From Paratinospora sagittata (taxonomy: Eukaryota; Streptophyta; Magnoliopsida; Ranunculales; Menispermaceae), in contig CM069602.1 in assembly GCA_035771175.1 (NCBI GenBank), forward strand, positions 9,427,501-9,491,500: DNA of 64,000 bases, given 5' to 3'. Below, piece by piece: positions 13,601-24,952 of this stretch. Position 1 is the stretch's first letter, and the number at the start of each line of letters is the position of its first letter. The notes below the pieces were generated by a model that made no database searches, was not told the origin of the DNA, and worked only from the letters and a program-made list of their open reading frames with translations. The translations under genes were made by a program, and so were the position numbers.

Positions 13601-16600
13601 AGAACAAGAAAAGTATAAAATAGAAAGCTAATTATGGATAATAAGAAGTTTTGCAAGCACATAGAGCAAAAAAAAACAGATTAGTAGTTGTCAACCACAA
13701 GAAAGAAATTTTTTGAATTTTCGACAAGTTCTGCTCAACTGAAATGCTGACCTCATTGAAGGAAATGCAATTCAATGGGGATCAATTTAGCAAATGTTAA
13801 GTAAGTAGCAAAAAGAAATCATGGGTAAAATCTGGGGAACATTTAAACAACTTTGGAAAGGATAAATAAGAAAAATGCAAGCACTTAAAAGTACTTATAT
13901 GATATATCAATATATATACTTGGAGCTGCACAAAAGAAGAAAAAGCATGTGAAAGACTTGGACCAAATATATGATATAATTGAGACTCATTTTATTTTAT
14001 TTTTTGCTATGGTATAAGTGCTAAATTCACAGAAAAACTACAAAATTTTGACATGAATAGGAATAGATCCATTGTTTGCAATTCCCAATGTTGAAATCTC
14101 CATGTTTTTAGCTTGGTCTTTCTTGACTTCTTTTACTAGGTCAGGACATCTACAATGTTTTTAGTAAAACCTTGGCGCTCACTGAAAAAGAAAAAAAAAA
14201 AAAAAGAAGGAAAGGCAACAATAACAATAACAAAAGAACCAAATTCTAGCACAACAAAAGCGAGCTACCAGACAAATTTTCCAACTTCTATCATTCAGAT
14301 TTCGGTAATAACGCATAGAAAGAAAACCAATAACCAAATGATTGTATATAAAGTACAGCATGTAGATAGAAGAAAAACAATAATATATCAATATTTCTCC
14401 AATACAGAATTTTACAGATTTATTCAATTTTGAAATTGATATTTCTATTGATGGAAGGTAATCTAGATGAAGCAAAAGGTTTATAACAAAGCAACTGAAT
14501 ATTAAGATTGTTTAATTAGTCTAGTGGGATAAGGAAATTTCAAGAGATTAAAATTGTTTAATTAGTATAGTGGGATAAGGAAATCTCAAAGTAAAATATG
14601 CCATAGCATAAAAGGACAAAGAGAGAGAACTAAGTTGCGGCCATCAAGAAAGAACTGGGAAATTAAAATTAAAATTGCATAAATAGACTTGCAAAACTGA
14701 TGACCATCTGTGGGATGACCACAAGCGAAATTTACCTCGACAAAATTGCACCATTCAATAAGAAGTCGAAATCTTCCTGTCAAAACTAACCTCCAAGATG
14801 CTATGGCCTTGGATACGGCTGCAAATTGTTTTAATAAGAGAGAGAGAGAGAGAAACATGGTTACAAGAAATCATAATTAGAAAAATAGTAGGCTTAGAAT
14901 TCTGTGAGTGAAGCAAAAACAAGAAAATTCAGTGTGGAATGCAAAGGAAAGTATTTTAATTTAATGGTCAAGGACTTACTGATGTTCTTTTGCCCATTTT
15001 CCCGACACAAGAAGAAAACAAAATCATAGAAGCACGTGAATCGACAAGAATCTACCTAAAAGTCAAAGGTAATCTATGAGCATTTAGTTACTAATAACAT
15101 GTCACATGAGCAGTAGCAAAAACATATAAATATATGAGTACCAACTTCAATTTAGTAATATAGCATAATAATCATCATAAAACAATCTTCTGCAATGATA
15201 ACTAACAACAATCTCGATAACACAAGCAAAAGTTGAAAAATCTCTACATGTAAACCAAGGTAATTAAAGGAGCAAAGCGCACCTAAGGTGATGAGGGCCC
15301 CTAGCACCTGTGGCGCTAGGTGAGACGCATGTCTGAGTAAAGTGGGGCGCAAAATTCTTAAAAAACTTAATTATATATTAATTTTTGGTGAAAAAAATAA
15401 AAATAAAAAAGATAAAAATCAATAAAGGTTTTAAATGTTTTCAATTATACATCATAATGTTCATAATAGCACTAATATATCTATTCATAGTTGTTACTAA
15501 TACTATGTTTATTTCTTTTTATATTTAAAATTTAATAGAAGAAAGAAACGCAAAAGCAAAGAAGAACAAGTAGCAATTGGAATGCCTTTTGTAACATCTT
15601 ATTATTGTTATAAAAACGAAACACAAGTTTCCTTTAATGTTTTATATTCTATATTGTTATTGTCTATTATGTATATTCATTCAAAGAAGAGAGAGAAAAA
15701 AAAAAGTATATGATACAATACTTATGCTTAAATAGTTTTTTTATTTTTTCAAACGAGGAGAAGGAAAGTAAGGCACGCCAAGGCGCACCTAAGGGCACTA
15801 AGGCGCACAGCCGAGTTAATGTGCCATGCCTGTCAACATTGAGGCACAACTACTGCGTCTGGCCTCAAGGTGCAACTAGTGCGCTTGGCCTCAAGGCGCA
15901 CTTGTGGCACACTAAGATGCACACCTTGATAACACTAATGTATACAAACTCCAGTAATTCAATTTACGTTATATTATTTAATCAAAAAGTGCGCATCAAC
16001 TTGAAAGAATCTAAACTCACCGTTAGGTCCAAGTGAGACATAAGCTTGGCAAGGTCATCAAAAACTGCACTGCTAAACAGAATATAAAAAATGTTAAACA
16101 TGCTCATGAATTGCTGTCTGAATTTCTATAATGAACTCAGAAAAATAAATGTGAATCTCATGTCACATAGCACATGGACTAATTATTTTACCAAAACTTC
16201 TATCTCTGAAAATAGCAAGCTAGTACTCCATCTTTTTCACTACTTACTCAAAATTCAACCTGATTTTTCTCCATTCAGTAGGTACTGACAAGAAACACTG
16301 TTCTTTGTCAACCCAATCTCTTGATGCATTAATGGCATTCAGAGTTAAGTCATCTTAATTATCTTCCACTCCGGCCTATCAAAGGCTAAACCAATAATAA
16401 TTAACTTTATTATCTTAAGCCAAGCATAACCAATCTCTTCAGTAATTCAACTTGACCTTTCATAAATAGTCTCCTTCAATTAAAGTGCTGTGGTCTAATT
16501 AATATTGTCTATTGTGGGACAATTCATGAGAAACAAGAATACTTTCCATGTACAACCTATTTTGACCGGTGCCTTGAACAGTTCTGTCACTGTACAATAA

Positions 16601-18374
16601 GCAGGATAGAAGTTGAAACGACACCAAGTGTTAGTGTTCCACGCATTGCATACCTTGCCTGCCATCTTAACTCCACCAATTTCATAAGCTGAGCTAGCAT
16701 CTCCCTTGAGTTCGTGTCCTCCCTTAACCTAATATCTACATTCAAACATGAGGGACAGAGACAAAACATTAGTAGCTCGAATATAAAAACTTTTCTTGGA
16801 AGTTGAAACTGAGTATTAAAACATTATTTTCTGACAGGTAAAGTGCAAACTACAAAACAGAGAGTTTTGCCTAGTACACCTGCTGAACATAAGACTAGAT
16901 TTACCTCTTACACAAGCCAGAATTAATTGAGCAGCAAATAGGGAAGATTCAACAAAAAGGCTGAACAATGGCAAAAGGTCATAATGCCAGGCTTTGCAGT
17001 ACAAAAAAAGTTCCAGAAAGCAAGTCATCCACACAACATATTGCACAGATTTTCCAATTATGACCTAGATTCCAACAATCCAAATTTCAATGACCAAGTA
17101 TAACTAATTATTGAATAGGCTTAATTGTTAACAATATAAACCACAGTTACGTTTCTGCATGTCATATTTCTCAAGTAATTAGAGAAATTTCTTAAAAATT
17201 TTGAGTTTTGAGTCATACTTAGGTCTCACATCTGAAGGATCAAGTCTTAAGCTACCAGTAGTGAGATCTAAAGCTCCAAATAAACAAGGCAACAGCAAAG
17301 CCTCAAGGCAAGAATTAAACCTTAGTAGAAAATTTCATTTAATTTCATCTGAAATATTCAAAAAACTCCTTCACACTAATGGCCAAGATGAAAAAGATTT
17401 CTGACACAAGTCATTCACTTTGATTATTTTGACCCAAACAAAACATTTCATCCGAAACTGATTGTGCAAATATTGCAATAAGAAAAGCATCGTACTGATT
17501 AAAATTTAAAATATAATTATAGTAAATATTAACTCTACTTGTAAATACTAATTGTTTAAAGTGGCATACATGTTAGCGAGAGTAATACAACTATTTCGAA
17601 TTATCTCAAGTTTAAGATAAGTATATATGAACAGCTGCAGATATTGCATTACAGATACTACATTTTAGGTTTTGGTGTTTCATCTCAATTAGTCTCAATT
17701 GTACCTAATTTTTCATCTTCTTTTAACTATAATATTTCAACCAAAATTTCAGTTTGAAATAACGTAAATTTTGAATTATTTCAGCATTGAATCGAATGGT
17801 CACTGCAACAAATTTTGCAAGTACACTAAAAATAAATAAAAAATAAAAAAGAATTGCAAGAGCATCATGGACTCACAGGTGTTATTTAGCTTGACTTTAA
17901 CGCATTTCCAATAAAAAGTCTTTCAGTGGTATATTTAGTTGGTAAACAACATCATAAAACAACAATTCAACAAAACTTTCCTCATCATTCCACATCCAAT
18001 CATTCCTCTTGCATGAATTCAAATTTAAGTCCCAAACCATTAAAAAATCCTAATTCTAGGGCACGCCATGACTCTTTAAGTTCAAGAATCAAAATTCACA
18101 AGGTTCTTTACAATCCAGTGCTATTCTCCTCCTCTAAACTCTCATTCCACGCCGATACCAATACAAACTCAAATCGTTCACTAGCATCCAGCTAAAAACC
18201 TAACACTTTCACGACGATCCTCATATCAAAACCAAAGATACTCAACCAAGAAACAAAGAAAAACAATAAGATACGAGCGAGAGAGACAGAAAGAGAGAGA
18301 TGTCTTTGATGATTACCGCAGAATCTCCGGTAAATCTCGAAGATGTCGACCAAGCTGGAGGTAGAGGAATCCAT
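7610..18374 (-). CDS. AAR3: DCN1-like protein (AAR3 type, cullin neddylation), 9 exons
   Basis: DCN1-like proteins bind cullins and the NEDD8 E2 through a PONY (DUF298) domain and promote cullin neddylation; Arabidopsis AAR3 of this type affects auxin response. Exons, 5' to 3' on the minus strand: 18374-18317, 16735-16654, 16069-16021, 15055-14980, 14818-14736, 13476-13380, 11323-11278, 8148-8054, 7947-7610. They join without a frame break to 924 nt, 307 aa. Landmarks: MDSSTSSLVDIFEIYRRFC (1-19), FYDFVFFLCRENGQKNIT (72-89), VSKAIASWRLVLTGRFRLL (90-108), SEDTWQQVLAFSRCVHEDLE (124-143), GAWPVLIDDFVEHMHR (149-164). After the PONY domain come a Cys-rich stretch, GLKRKSITSF and EGSLSEGFAGLLSKGP. 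The exon 3 acceptor could shift by 3 nt. Introns carry a SINE, a MITE and a 0.7-kb repeat. Confidence 0.9.
8815..9070. repeat. Purine-rich tract (GA/GAA-rich)
   Basis: About 250 bases are almost all A and G on the plus strand, with GAAGAAAGAAGAG-like runs, inside intron 7 of the DCN1-like gene. On the transcribed minus strand it is a long polypyrimidine tract. The long reading frames across it are low-complexity artefacts. Confidence 0.7.
9148..9413 (-). mobile_element. tRNA-derived SINE, family A copy 1, with 15-bp TSD
   Basis: On the minus strand the element runs from GGATAGGGTTGAGATGG through a B-box-like GGTTCAATTC and ends in GGTTATACAACTAACTACT, a spacer and an A tail (T run 9191-9218 on plus). 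It is flanked by the perfect 15-bp direct repeat TTAAACTGATCGTTC at 9148-9162 and 9399-9413. Copies of the same family occur at 40200-40300 and 42526-42714. It lies in intron 7 of the DCN1-like gene. Confidence 0.85.
10154..10365. mobile_element. MITE, family M1 copy 1
   Basis: A short AT-rich segment starts AGGTTGCTTTTGATTCATGA and has GATTCAAAAACTAAAATACA and a run of AAAAAC-type motifs. It aligns with the element at 20745-20943. The ends are only weakly inverted here; the second copy has better terminal inverted repeats. It lies in intron 7 of the DCN1-like gene. Confidence 0.5.
15255..15936 (+). repeat. Dispersed repeat R1, copy 1 (GCGCACC-rich ends)
   Basis: A 682-bp segment begins CCAAGGTAATTAAAGG and ends ACCTTGATAACACT. 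Both ends are rich in GGCGCACCTAAGG-like motifs around an AT-rich core. The reverse complement of 56147-56671 matches it at both ends and in the core (for example CCTTTAATGTTTTATRTTCT). No coding capacity is seen. It lies in the 1-kb intron 3 of the DCN1-like gene, between exons 3 and 4. Family identity is unknown. Confidence 0.75.
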
Positions 18375-18505
18375 GGATTCAAGAAAACGAGTTACGATAT
18401 ATATATTCTTGTCAAAAAAACAAAAAAAAAAAAGTTACGATATATATATATATATATATATATGTAACGAGCTAGGGTTTCGGAAAGAGATATGAAATTG
18501 GGTTC
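18303..18505 (-). repeat. Inverted duplication, original arm: DCN1-like 5' end
   Basis: This arm covers the 5' UTR, exon 1 and first intron bases of the DCN1-like gene. It includes an AT microsatellite at 18440-18464. Its reverse complement reappears at 19207-19402, so the two copies stand head to head about 700 bp apart. Shared landmarks include CACGAACCCAATTTCATAT, the TATCGTAACT repeats and the coding start. Confidence 0.85.
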
Positions 18506-18649
18506 GTGAACGAAACCCTAGAACGGAACTGAACCAGTGAGCCTGAGGAAGAAGTTTCGCCTACTGCATCAGTTACAAACAGAGAAAGAAGACAGAGACA
18601 GACAGAGAAGAGCGGAAGCGACGTTGCTCTTGCTCTCGTGTTCTCAATG

Positions 18650-18684
<35 letters not shown>

Positions 18685-18802
18685 TTTGAGAACGTTAAAA
18701 CAGTGGTTGCCTGGCGCTTCTTCGTTTGGACCGGTAACTGTACTGCAGGTTCCGGTTTGGTTAGTCGGGTTGTCCAGTCGGGCTAGTATATATATATATA
18801 TT
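18650..18802. repeat. AT microsatellites
   Basis: Two AT runs (18653-18682 and 18787-18802) lie between the two arms of the inverted duplication, in the upstream region of the DCN1-like gene. Such runs are common sites of length change and breakage. Confidence 0.8.
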
Positions 18803-19206
18803 ATACGCCCAACACACGATAGAATAAAGTCAGTAATCTCACATAATTAAATCAATTATTATGATTAATGGTTTCTTCGATATATTGAGCGGTATTATAA
18901 GAAAGTAAAGGACCAAATTTTCAAATGTTAATAAGTAGAATTAATACATCAATCTACATGTAAATATCATAGGTTTTTGGTGTTTTTTCTAAAGTGGTAA
19001 AGTTTATATTGATAGGGAAAATTCATGAAAAAATACAAATAAAAAAATACACGACCAAACTCAGTTCAGGCCTATACTACCGAACCAAACGCCTCAGTTG
19101 TAATTCGTAATTTTTCTTTTTAAACACAAATACACTTACAAATGTCATAAACTCAAAAAAAAAATATATATATATAGGGTTTTTAACCGACAAGTTTGAT
19201 TTCAAT

Positions 19207-19402
19207 TCCGTTCACGAACCCAATTTCATATATCTTCCTAAAACCTTAGCTCGCTACATATATATATATCGTAACTTTTTTTTTTTATAAGAATATATAT
19301 ATCGTAACTCGTTCTGACGAAGCCATGGATTCTTCTACCTCCAACTTGGTCGACATCTTCGAGATTTATCTGCGATTCTGCAGTAATCAAAGACATCTCA
19401 AA
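19207..19402 (+). pseudogene. Inverted partial copy of DCN1-like promoter and exon 1
   Basis: The plus strand carries a second copy of the gene's 5' region. The ATG at 19325 opens MDSSTSNLVDIFEIYLRFC, which differs from the real exon 1 at two residues (S7N, R16L). It is followed by the start of intron 1 with a 3-nt deletion. Similarity ends near 19402 and no later DCN1 exon follows, so this is a truncated duplicate. It lacks a short CTAGGGTTTCGTT block upstream. Confidence 0.85.
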
Positions 19403-19439
19403 GGCCATGTAGACTCAAAATCCATGTATTAAAAGATTG

Positions 19440-19725
19440 CAAATATGGTATGCAAAGATGAGCTTTCAGCTCGGTGGGGATCCGAATAGAATGTTGGATC
19501 ATGAGAATGGACCAAACTGATAGCTAAAGAACGGTACACTAAGGCGTTTGATCATTTTGGTACTATTGCAGGGCTCCATAGCAAAATAGAAGAGTTTTAC
19601 ATAAGGGAATACATGTGGAGCCCCAAGAACAACATCTTACATGCCAAAGCCTACCTAAGAGAACATCAAAGAGCTCAAGAACCTACGTTACATCACGCAC
19701 GAGGAGCAAAATCATGAAGGGAGGT
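19440..19725 (+). pseudogene. Unrecognised coding-like remnant
   Basis: After the duplicated exon, one frame stays open for about 75 codons (about 19511-19717; WTKLIAKERYTKAFDHFGTI, IEEFYIREYMWSPKNNILHA) and ends in TGA. The composition looks protein-like, and stops and a frame change occur upstream. I do not recognise the family. It could be a fragment of a transposon protein or of a captured host gene. Confidence 0.35.
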
Positions 19726-20744
19726 GGTAACTACCTACTATGAGAGTAAAAGTAAATTTTTCAACAATTTTTTAAACTATATGATCTAAAATAATCATAT
19801 AAGTTAACTACATGTAGTAATAAAATATAAGATTAATATAATTTTATTAACAATTTTTTAAAAGTTAATTATTGACAAATATAAGTCACAAAAGCCATAT
19901 TTTTCCAAAAAAATCTTTTTGCTGGTACTTAAAATTAAATTAAAACTTAAGATGGTTTGTCAACTCTACTTACAATCTTTAAAAAAGTAAACGATAATAA
20001 AAAAATATTTTTTGGTAAATAGTTTTACTCTTTTTGCCGTAAGGTGGCTTTTGGTATGCAAGAATCGTTGGATAGGAATAAAAATTACTTTTTAAAAAAG
20101 TGATTGAACAAAATGAGAATATTATATTACTGTATTTGATTGTGCATAAAAATCTTAAACAACTTTTCTCATAATACTATATTATTGTAAGCGGTTGCGT
20201 ATCCAAATCTCATACGATTTCTTAAATTTTAATGATATTAAACAAATTAATTAATAAAGATAATTTAAAATTTAAGAACAAATTTATTAAAATTATATTT
20301 AAATTAATAAAATTATTTTAGTAATATTAAAATTACTATTATAGTTACTAATATTAAATTAAAAATTTACTTATTTAATTTTAAACTAATAAAATTAATA
20401 TTAAGATAATTATATATTTTAAATAAAATTAATTAATTTTCAGTAAATTAGTAAATTTTATTTTATTTTATATTATTTTCAACTTAAAATTATTATTTTT
20501 AATATTAAATTACTAAAATTATTATGTAATTTTATTAATTATCAATATTATGTAAATAAAATATTATGGAAGTAATTAAAAATCAAATATCATAAAAATT
20601 ACTTTATTTAATAAATATAAACCAAAAATAAAAAAAAAGTCCTATGGTAATCATTTTCTTAGAAAAGCGAATATACATATCTGGATGAAAATCATTTTCT
20701 CATATTTGTTATGCAAATAAGAAAACAAACATGAAATTTTTTTG

Positions 20745-20943
20745 AGGTGTTTGGTATATGATTTAAAAACTAAATACAACTCAAAAAGCAAAAAATTATA
20801 AAATATTTTTTTATTATTTTCTAAAAATAACATATTTTATTTGTAAAGTTTTAAAGTACTATTTTTAAATTTAGTCAATCAAACATGTTTTTTCAGTTTT
20901 GGTTACATAAAATAGTTTTTAAATCACCGACCATACAGAACCT
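20745..20943. mobile_element. MITE, family M1 copy 2
   Basis: The left end AGGTGTTTGGTATATGATTT and the right end (reverse complement AGGTTCTGTATGGTCGGTGA) form imperfect terminal inverted repeats, and both run on into TTTAAAAACTA. The interior (CTAAATACAACTCAAAAAGC) matches copy 1 at 10154-10365. It is non-coding and about 200 bp, as expected for a non-autonomous DNA transposon. Confidence 0.6.
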
Positions 20944-21207
20944 AAAAAGATGTTCAATTTTATCACTACATTACCCCATGCCGAACTCTACCTAAAGGCT
21001 AAAGGTATTACCTCCGCTAAAATAAGCAAGAAATTCTGGCATCTTATATTAGAGCTTAAAACTCTATTATAAACAAATTTGAAAATAGAAGCAGAGGCTA
21101 ATGGAGGGGAGGTACAAAATGATGGTCAAGGTGACTTTTTCATGATTTGAGTTATTCCTCTATTGATTATTACCTTGTCAAGAAAATGTACAATCATGTC
21201 TTAACTC

Positions 21208-21255
21208 TATTAGAGGGGTGATACCGAACAATATTAGAGGGGTGATACCGAACAA
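21208..21255. repeat. 24-bp perfect tandem duplication
   Basis: The 24-base unit beginning TATTAGAGGGGTGATACCG occurs twice back to back (21208-21231 and 21232-21255) without change, which suggests a recent slippage or repair event. Confidence 0.85.
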
Positions 21256-22388
21256 GAAAGAGAAGATGAGAGAGAAGAAAAGAAGGCGAAACAGAAATCA
21301 ATAATCAATATTTATCAATACATTTAATACATTCAATCATATCTTAATTCTATTACGTACCCTTATTTATAAGTATTTAAACTACTTAATTTAATTTTTA
21401 CTAAAATTTTATAAAATATAAAATCAGAATCTTACTAAAGCAAAACTTGATTATCTACATAATCTTGAAACTAAAATCCTATTAAATAATAAAATTTAAA
21501 TCTTTCTAAAATAACATATTAGATAAATTATAATAACTACTAAAATTAAATAACTAAAATATTATTTTATTTATCCTTATTCTCATGCCACGGGGGACAC
21601 AAAAAAGTGAGATAAAAGAGCGAAAAGGAAAGAGAGGGACGAGGAAAAAAGAAAAATAGGGAAGAAACACTAGTCAAAAATGTAAATTTATTTTAAATAG
21701 AAACAATATTATATAAAACTCTTAAACAAATTCAAACTTTATTTAAAATTTGAAATAAAATATAATTTTAAAATAAAATAATAATTTAAATTAAAAAATT
21801 AATTAATTAAACTCTGAACGCTGCTCATATATGTTCTGCATCATATCTATTACTTTTTAATATAAAATTTTTAAATAAATTTATAAAAAAATATATTATA
21901 AATAATTTAATAATAGGGCGCTAAATTTTTTTTATATAATATTAGTAAATATAAATTTTATTTATTTTTATTTTTATATTTTTTATACTTTTAGCCCCCT
22001 TTCATTTATGTGGAATGTATGTGCCATGGATTAGTATATAGGGAAAAAAAAAAATTTAAAAATGTATGGTTCCCTACGACATGGAAAATGGACCCACTGT
22101 CTTCATGATAATCCTCTCTTTCATCGTAAAAAAGAAGAAGATGCTATCAGAACTTAACACAATATAAATAAATTCCATAATATTAAATATTATCATTTGA
22201 CTCGCAATTTTAGAGCCCCACTTGTCCACGCAAGGGTCCAAACCCATCGCCCCAAATGGCTCAATTTCCGAGCCCAACCTGACGAACCACTTCATTCCAG
22301 CCGTTATCACTCACTTTTCGTAACAACCCGATATTCACCCAGTAGTAGTAGTATTAAACAAACCACGTGTGACGTATCCATCGTGGAA

Positions 22389-24952
22389 CCATCCAGGGTT
22401 TTTTACTTGAATAGGTTAATTAATTAAAAGCATGACATTAATACCAAAATTTTAAAAATAATAACTTATATACCTAATTTTTAACAGTAATTTTACTACA
22501 TGGGCACCGATGTAATTTTTTTTGCCACATTGGAGGCGTATACAATTTATTAGAAGATGCTTTCCGTTCAAATCAAATTTGAACTAAAGACATCTTTTAA
22601 GAAGATGTTCACATTTTTCTTGTCAGAAAAGTTAGATTTATGTCTTTGACAATGATAGTGCACTTTCAGCCTATTCAGTACACATGATATTGGCCTATAA
22701 CTGGCTATTGAAGCTCGATATACTGAAAATCGAGAGTTTTTAATTTTTTGAACTCACTGATAGCGCGCTATCATTGATGATAGTGCGTTGTTGCCCGTAC
22801 TCTAGAAAGTCAGAATTTTGATAATCGACTTGATAGCGTATTATCATCAATGATAGGGCGCTATTATCTTCTAAAGACTTTGACAATTGGCTGGATAGCG
22901 GACTATCATCAATGATAGCGCTATAGGTTCTTAATTTTGAAAAAATCAATTTTTTAACATTCAAGAACCATTCTATTGAATCAAAACACTTTGATATAAG
23001 ATTAAATACTTTTAAATCATTCAAAACTCATTAAAATTATGATTAAAACTTTTCGAAAAGCATTTTGTTAAAATCAAATACTAAATATAAGTGATTTTGA
23101 AAACTTTGTAATTTTGAGAGTTTTAAATGCTGAAATTGATCGAGAGGTTACCCTACGCACCTAAGATCAAACTAATGTATCTCATATGTAATATTTGAAA
23201 ATAATTTGATATTTACTTAGAGCGAGTCCCAATATCCTCTCAGGAACCCCTAGAACCGATGGAACCCCGTTCCCATACTTCGGTAAATTTTTTACCCCCC
23301 TACTGAAAGTTTTAGCTCAAATGAATTAAAAACACTTAGAAAACACGTTTAGGCAACCGTGGCCAATCCATTGGGTTTTTTTCAACCAACACTTGGAGCG
23401 AGTCCTAATATCCTCCTAGGAACTCTTAGAATCGGTGGAACCCCGCTCCATATAAGTACATCTTACCGCGGTATTTTTCATATAAGTGCGTACCATCAAT
23501 TTGTATTATGAGCCTACAATGCTTGAAGCCCTTGATTGAAGCACCAAAGGCCCAAAACAACGTAGAAAAACTACTGCACCAGGATATTTTGGACTCGCTC
23601 CAAGTGTTGGTCACGAAAGAAATTTGATGGATTGAGCACGGTTGCCTCAAACGTGTTTTCTAAGTGCTTTTAGTTCATTTGAACTAAAACTTCCGATTAG
23701 GCAGTAAAAAATTCACCGGGGCATGAGAACGGGGTTCCACCGATTTTGAGGGTTCCTGGGAGGATATTGAGACTCGCTCAAAGTGTTGGTTGGAAAAAAA
23801 ACCCGATGGATTGGCCGCGAATGCCTCAAACGCATTTTCTAAGTGTTTTTAGTTCATTTGAACTAAAACTTTCGGTTGAGGGGTGAAAATTTTACCGGGG
23901 CATGGGAGCAAGTTCGACCGATTCTAAGGATTCCTGGGAGGATATTGGGACTCGCTCCAAGTGTTTGTCGGAAAAAAAATCAGATAGATTGGCCGCAGTT
24001 GCCTCAAAAACGTTTTCTAAGTGTTCTTAGTTCATTTGACTTAAAACTTTCGATTAGGGGGTGAAAAATTTACTGGGGCATGAGAGTGGGGTTCCACGGG
24101 TTCCGAGGGTTCTTAGGAGGACATTGAGACTCACTCTAAATAAATATCAAATTATTTTTAAATATTGCACATGAAACACATTAGTTTGATCTTAGCTATG
24201 TAGGGTAACCTCTCGATCAATCTCAACACTAAAACTCTCAAAATTGTAAAGTTTTCAAAATCACTTTTATTTAGTATTTGATTTTAACAAAATGCTTTCC
24301 GAAATGTTTTATTCATAATTTAATGAGTTTTGAATGATTTAAAAGTGTATAATCTTATATCAATATGTTTTGATTGAATGAAATGGTTCTTGAATGTCAA
24401 AAGATTGATTTTTTCAAAATCGGGAACCTATAGCGTGCTATTATTGATGATATCTCGTTATCCAGCCAATTGCCAAAATTTTTAGAAGGCAATAGTGCGC
24501 TATCATTGATGATAACATGCTATCAAGTCGATTGCCAAAATTCTGACTTTCTAGAATACGGGCAATAGCGCACTATCATTAATGATAGCACACTATTCAT
24601 GAGTTCAGAAAATCAGGAACTCTTGGTTTTTAGTATATCGAGCTTTAATAGCCCGTTATAGGCCAATATCGTGCATAATGAACATGCCGAGCGCGTTATA
24701 GGACATGATAGCATATCATCATTGCCAAAAACAAAAATCTAACTTTTCTGACGAAAAAAACGTGGGCGTCTTCGAAAAAAACGTCTTCCTTTCAAATAAA
24801 CTTCAACGTGGCAAAAAAAAAAAAATTGCATCAGCGCCCACGTGGAGAAATTGCTGTTGAAAGTTGGGTATATGGATCATTATTTTTAAAAACTTGATAT
24901 TAGTGTCATAATTTTAATTAATTAACCTAATCAAGTCAAAAACCCTCCATCC
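22389..24952. mobile_element. Foldback Mutator-like element (MULE), 2.55 kb
   Basis: The element spans 22395-24946. It starts AGGGTTTTTTACTTGAATAG, and the reverse complement of its end is AGGGTTTTTGACTTGATTAG. The two ends stay alignable in inverted orientation for about 0.85-1 kb. Each arm holds several palindromic copies of a GATAGCGCNCTATCATTGATGATAG-like motif (e.g. 22755-22790, 22830-22865, 22890-22925; right arm 24430-24600). Next inward come 178-bp units, about 1.3 on the left (23217-23450) and about 3 on the right (23590-24130), inverted to each other. The centre has a MULE transposase fragment. CCATCC flanks both ends (22389-22394, 24947-24952) as a possible 6-bp target duplication, shorter than the usual 8-11. 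Confidence 0.85.
23453..23593 (-). pseudogene. MULE transposase fragment inside the foldback element
   Basis: The minus strand reads FWAFGASIKGFKHCRLIIQI followed by DGTHLYEKYRGKM. This is the signature block at the start of the MULE transposase catalytic domain (GFKHCRP-x-IQIDGTHLYGKYKG), whose D of DGT is a catalytic residue. Only about 45 residues are left; the reading frame extends into unrelated repeat sequence on both sides. It assigns the element to the Mutator superfamily. Confidence 0.8.

Larger units (their letters stand above)
19740..22388. other. AT-rich intergenic region with MITE-like debris
   Basis: The stretch is extremely AT-rich, with many TTAATTAA- and AAATTATT-like runs, and no supported gene. 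It contains the M1 MITE at 20745-20943 and a 24-bp perfect tandem duplication at 21208-21255. The 20040-20700 part has the GGTATGCAAG look of a degraded MITE. Confidence 0.6.

Noticed and set aside
17926..18195. 89-codon plus-strand frame (MVYLVGKQHHKTTIQQNFPH)
   Set aside because: Lies in intron 1 of the DCN1-like gene with Asn/Ser/Lys-rich, AT-driven composition and no recognisable motif.
22755..22925. CRISPR-like array of short palindromic repeats
   Set aside because: Spacing is irregular, the context is plant nuclear, and the repeats belong to inverted arms of a foldback transposon.
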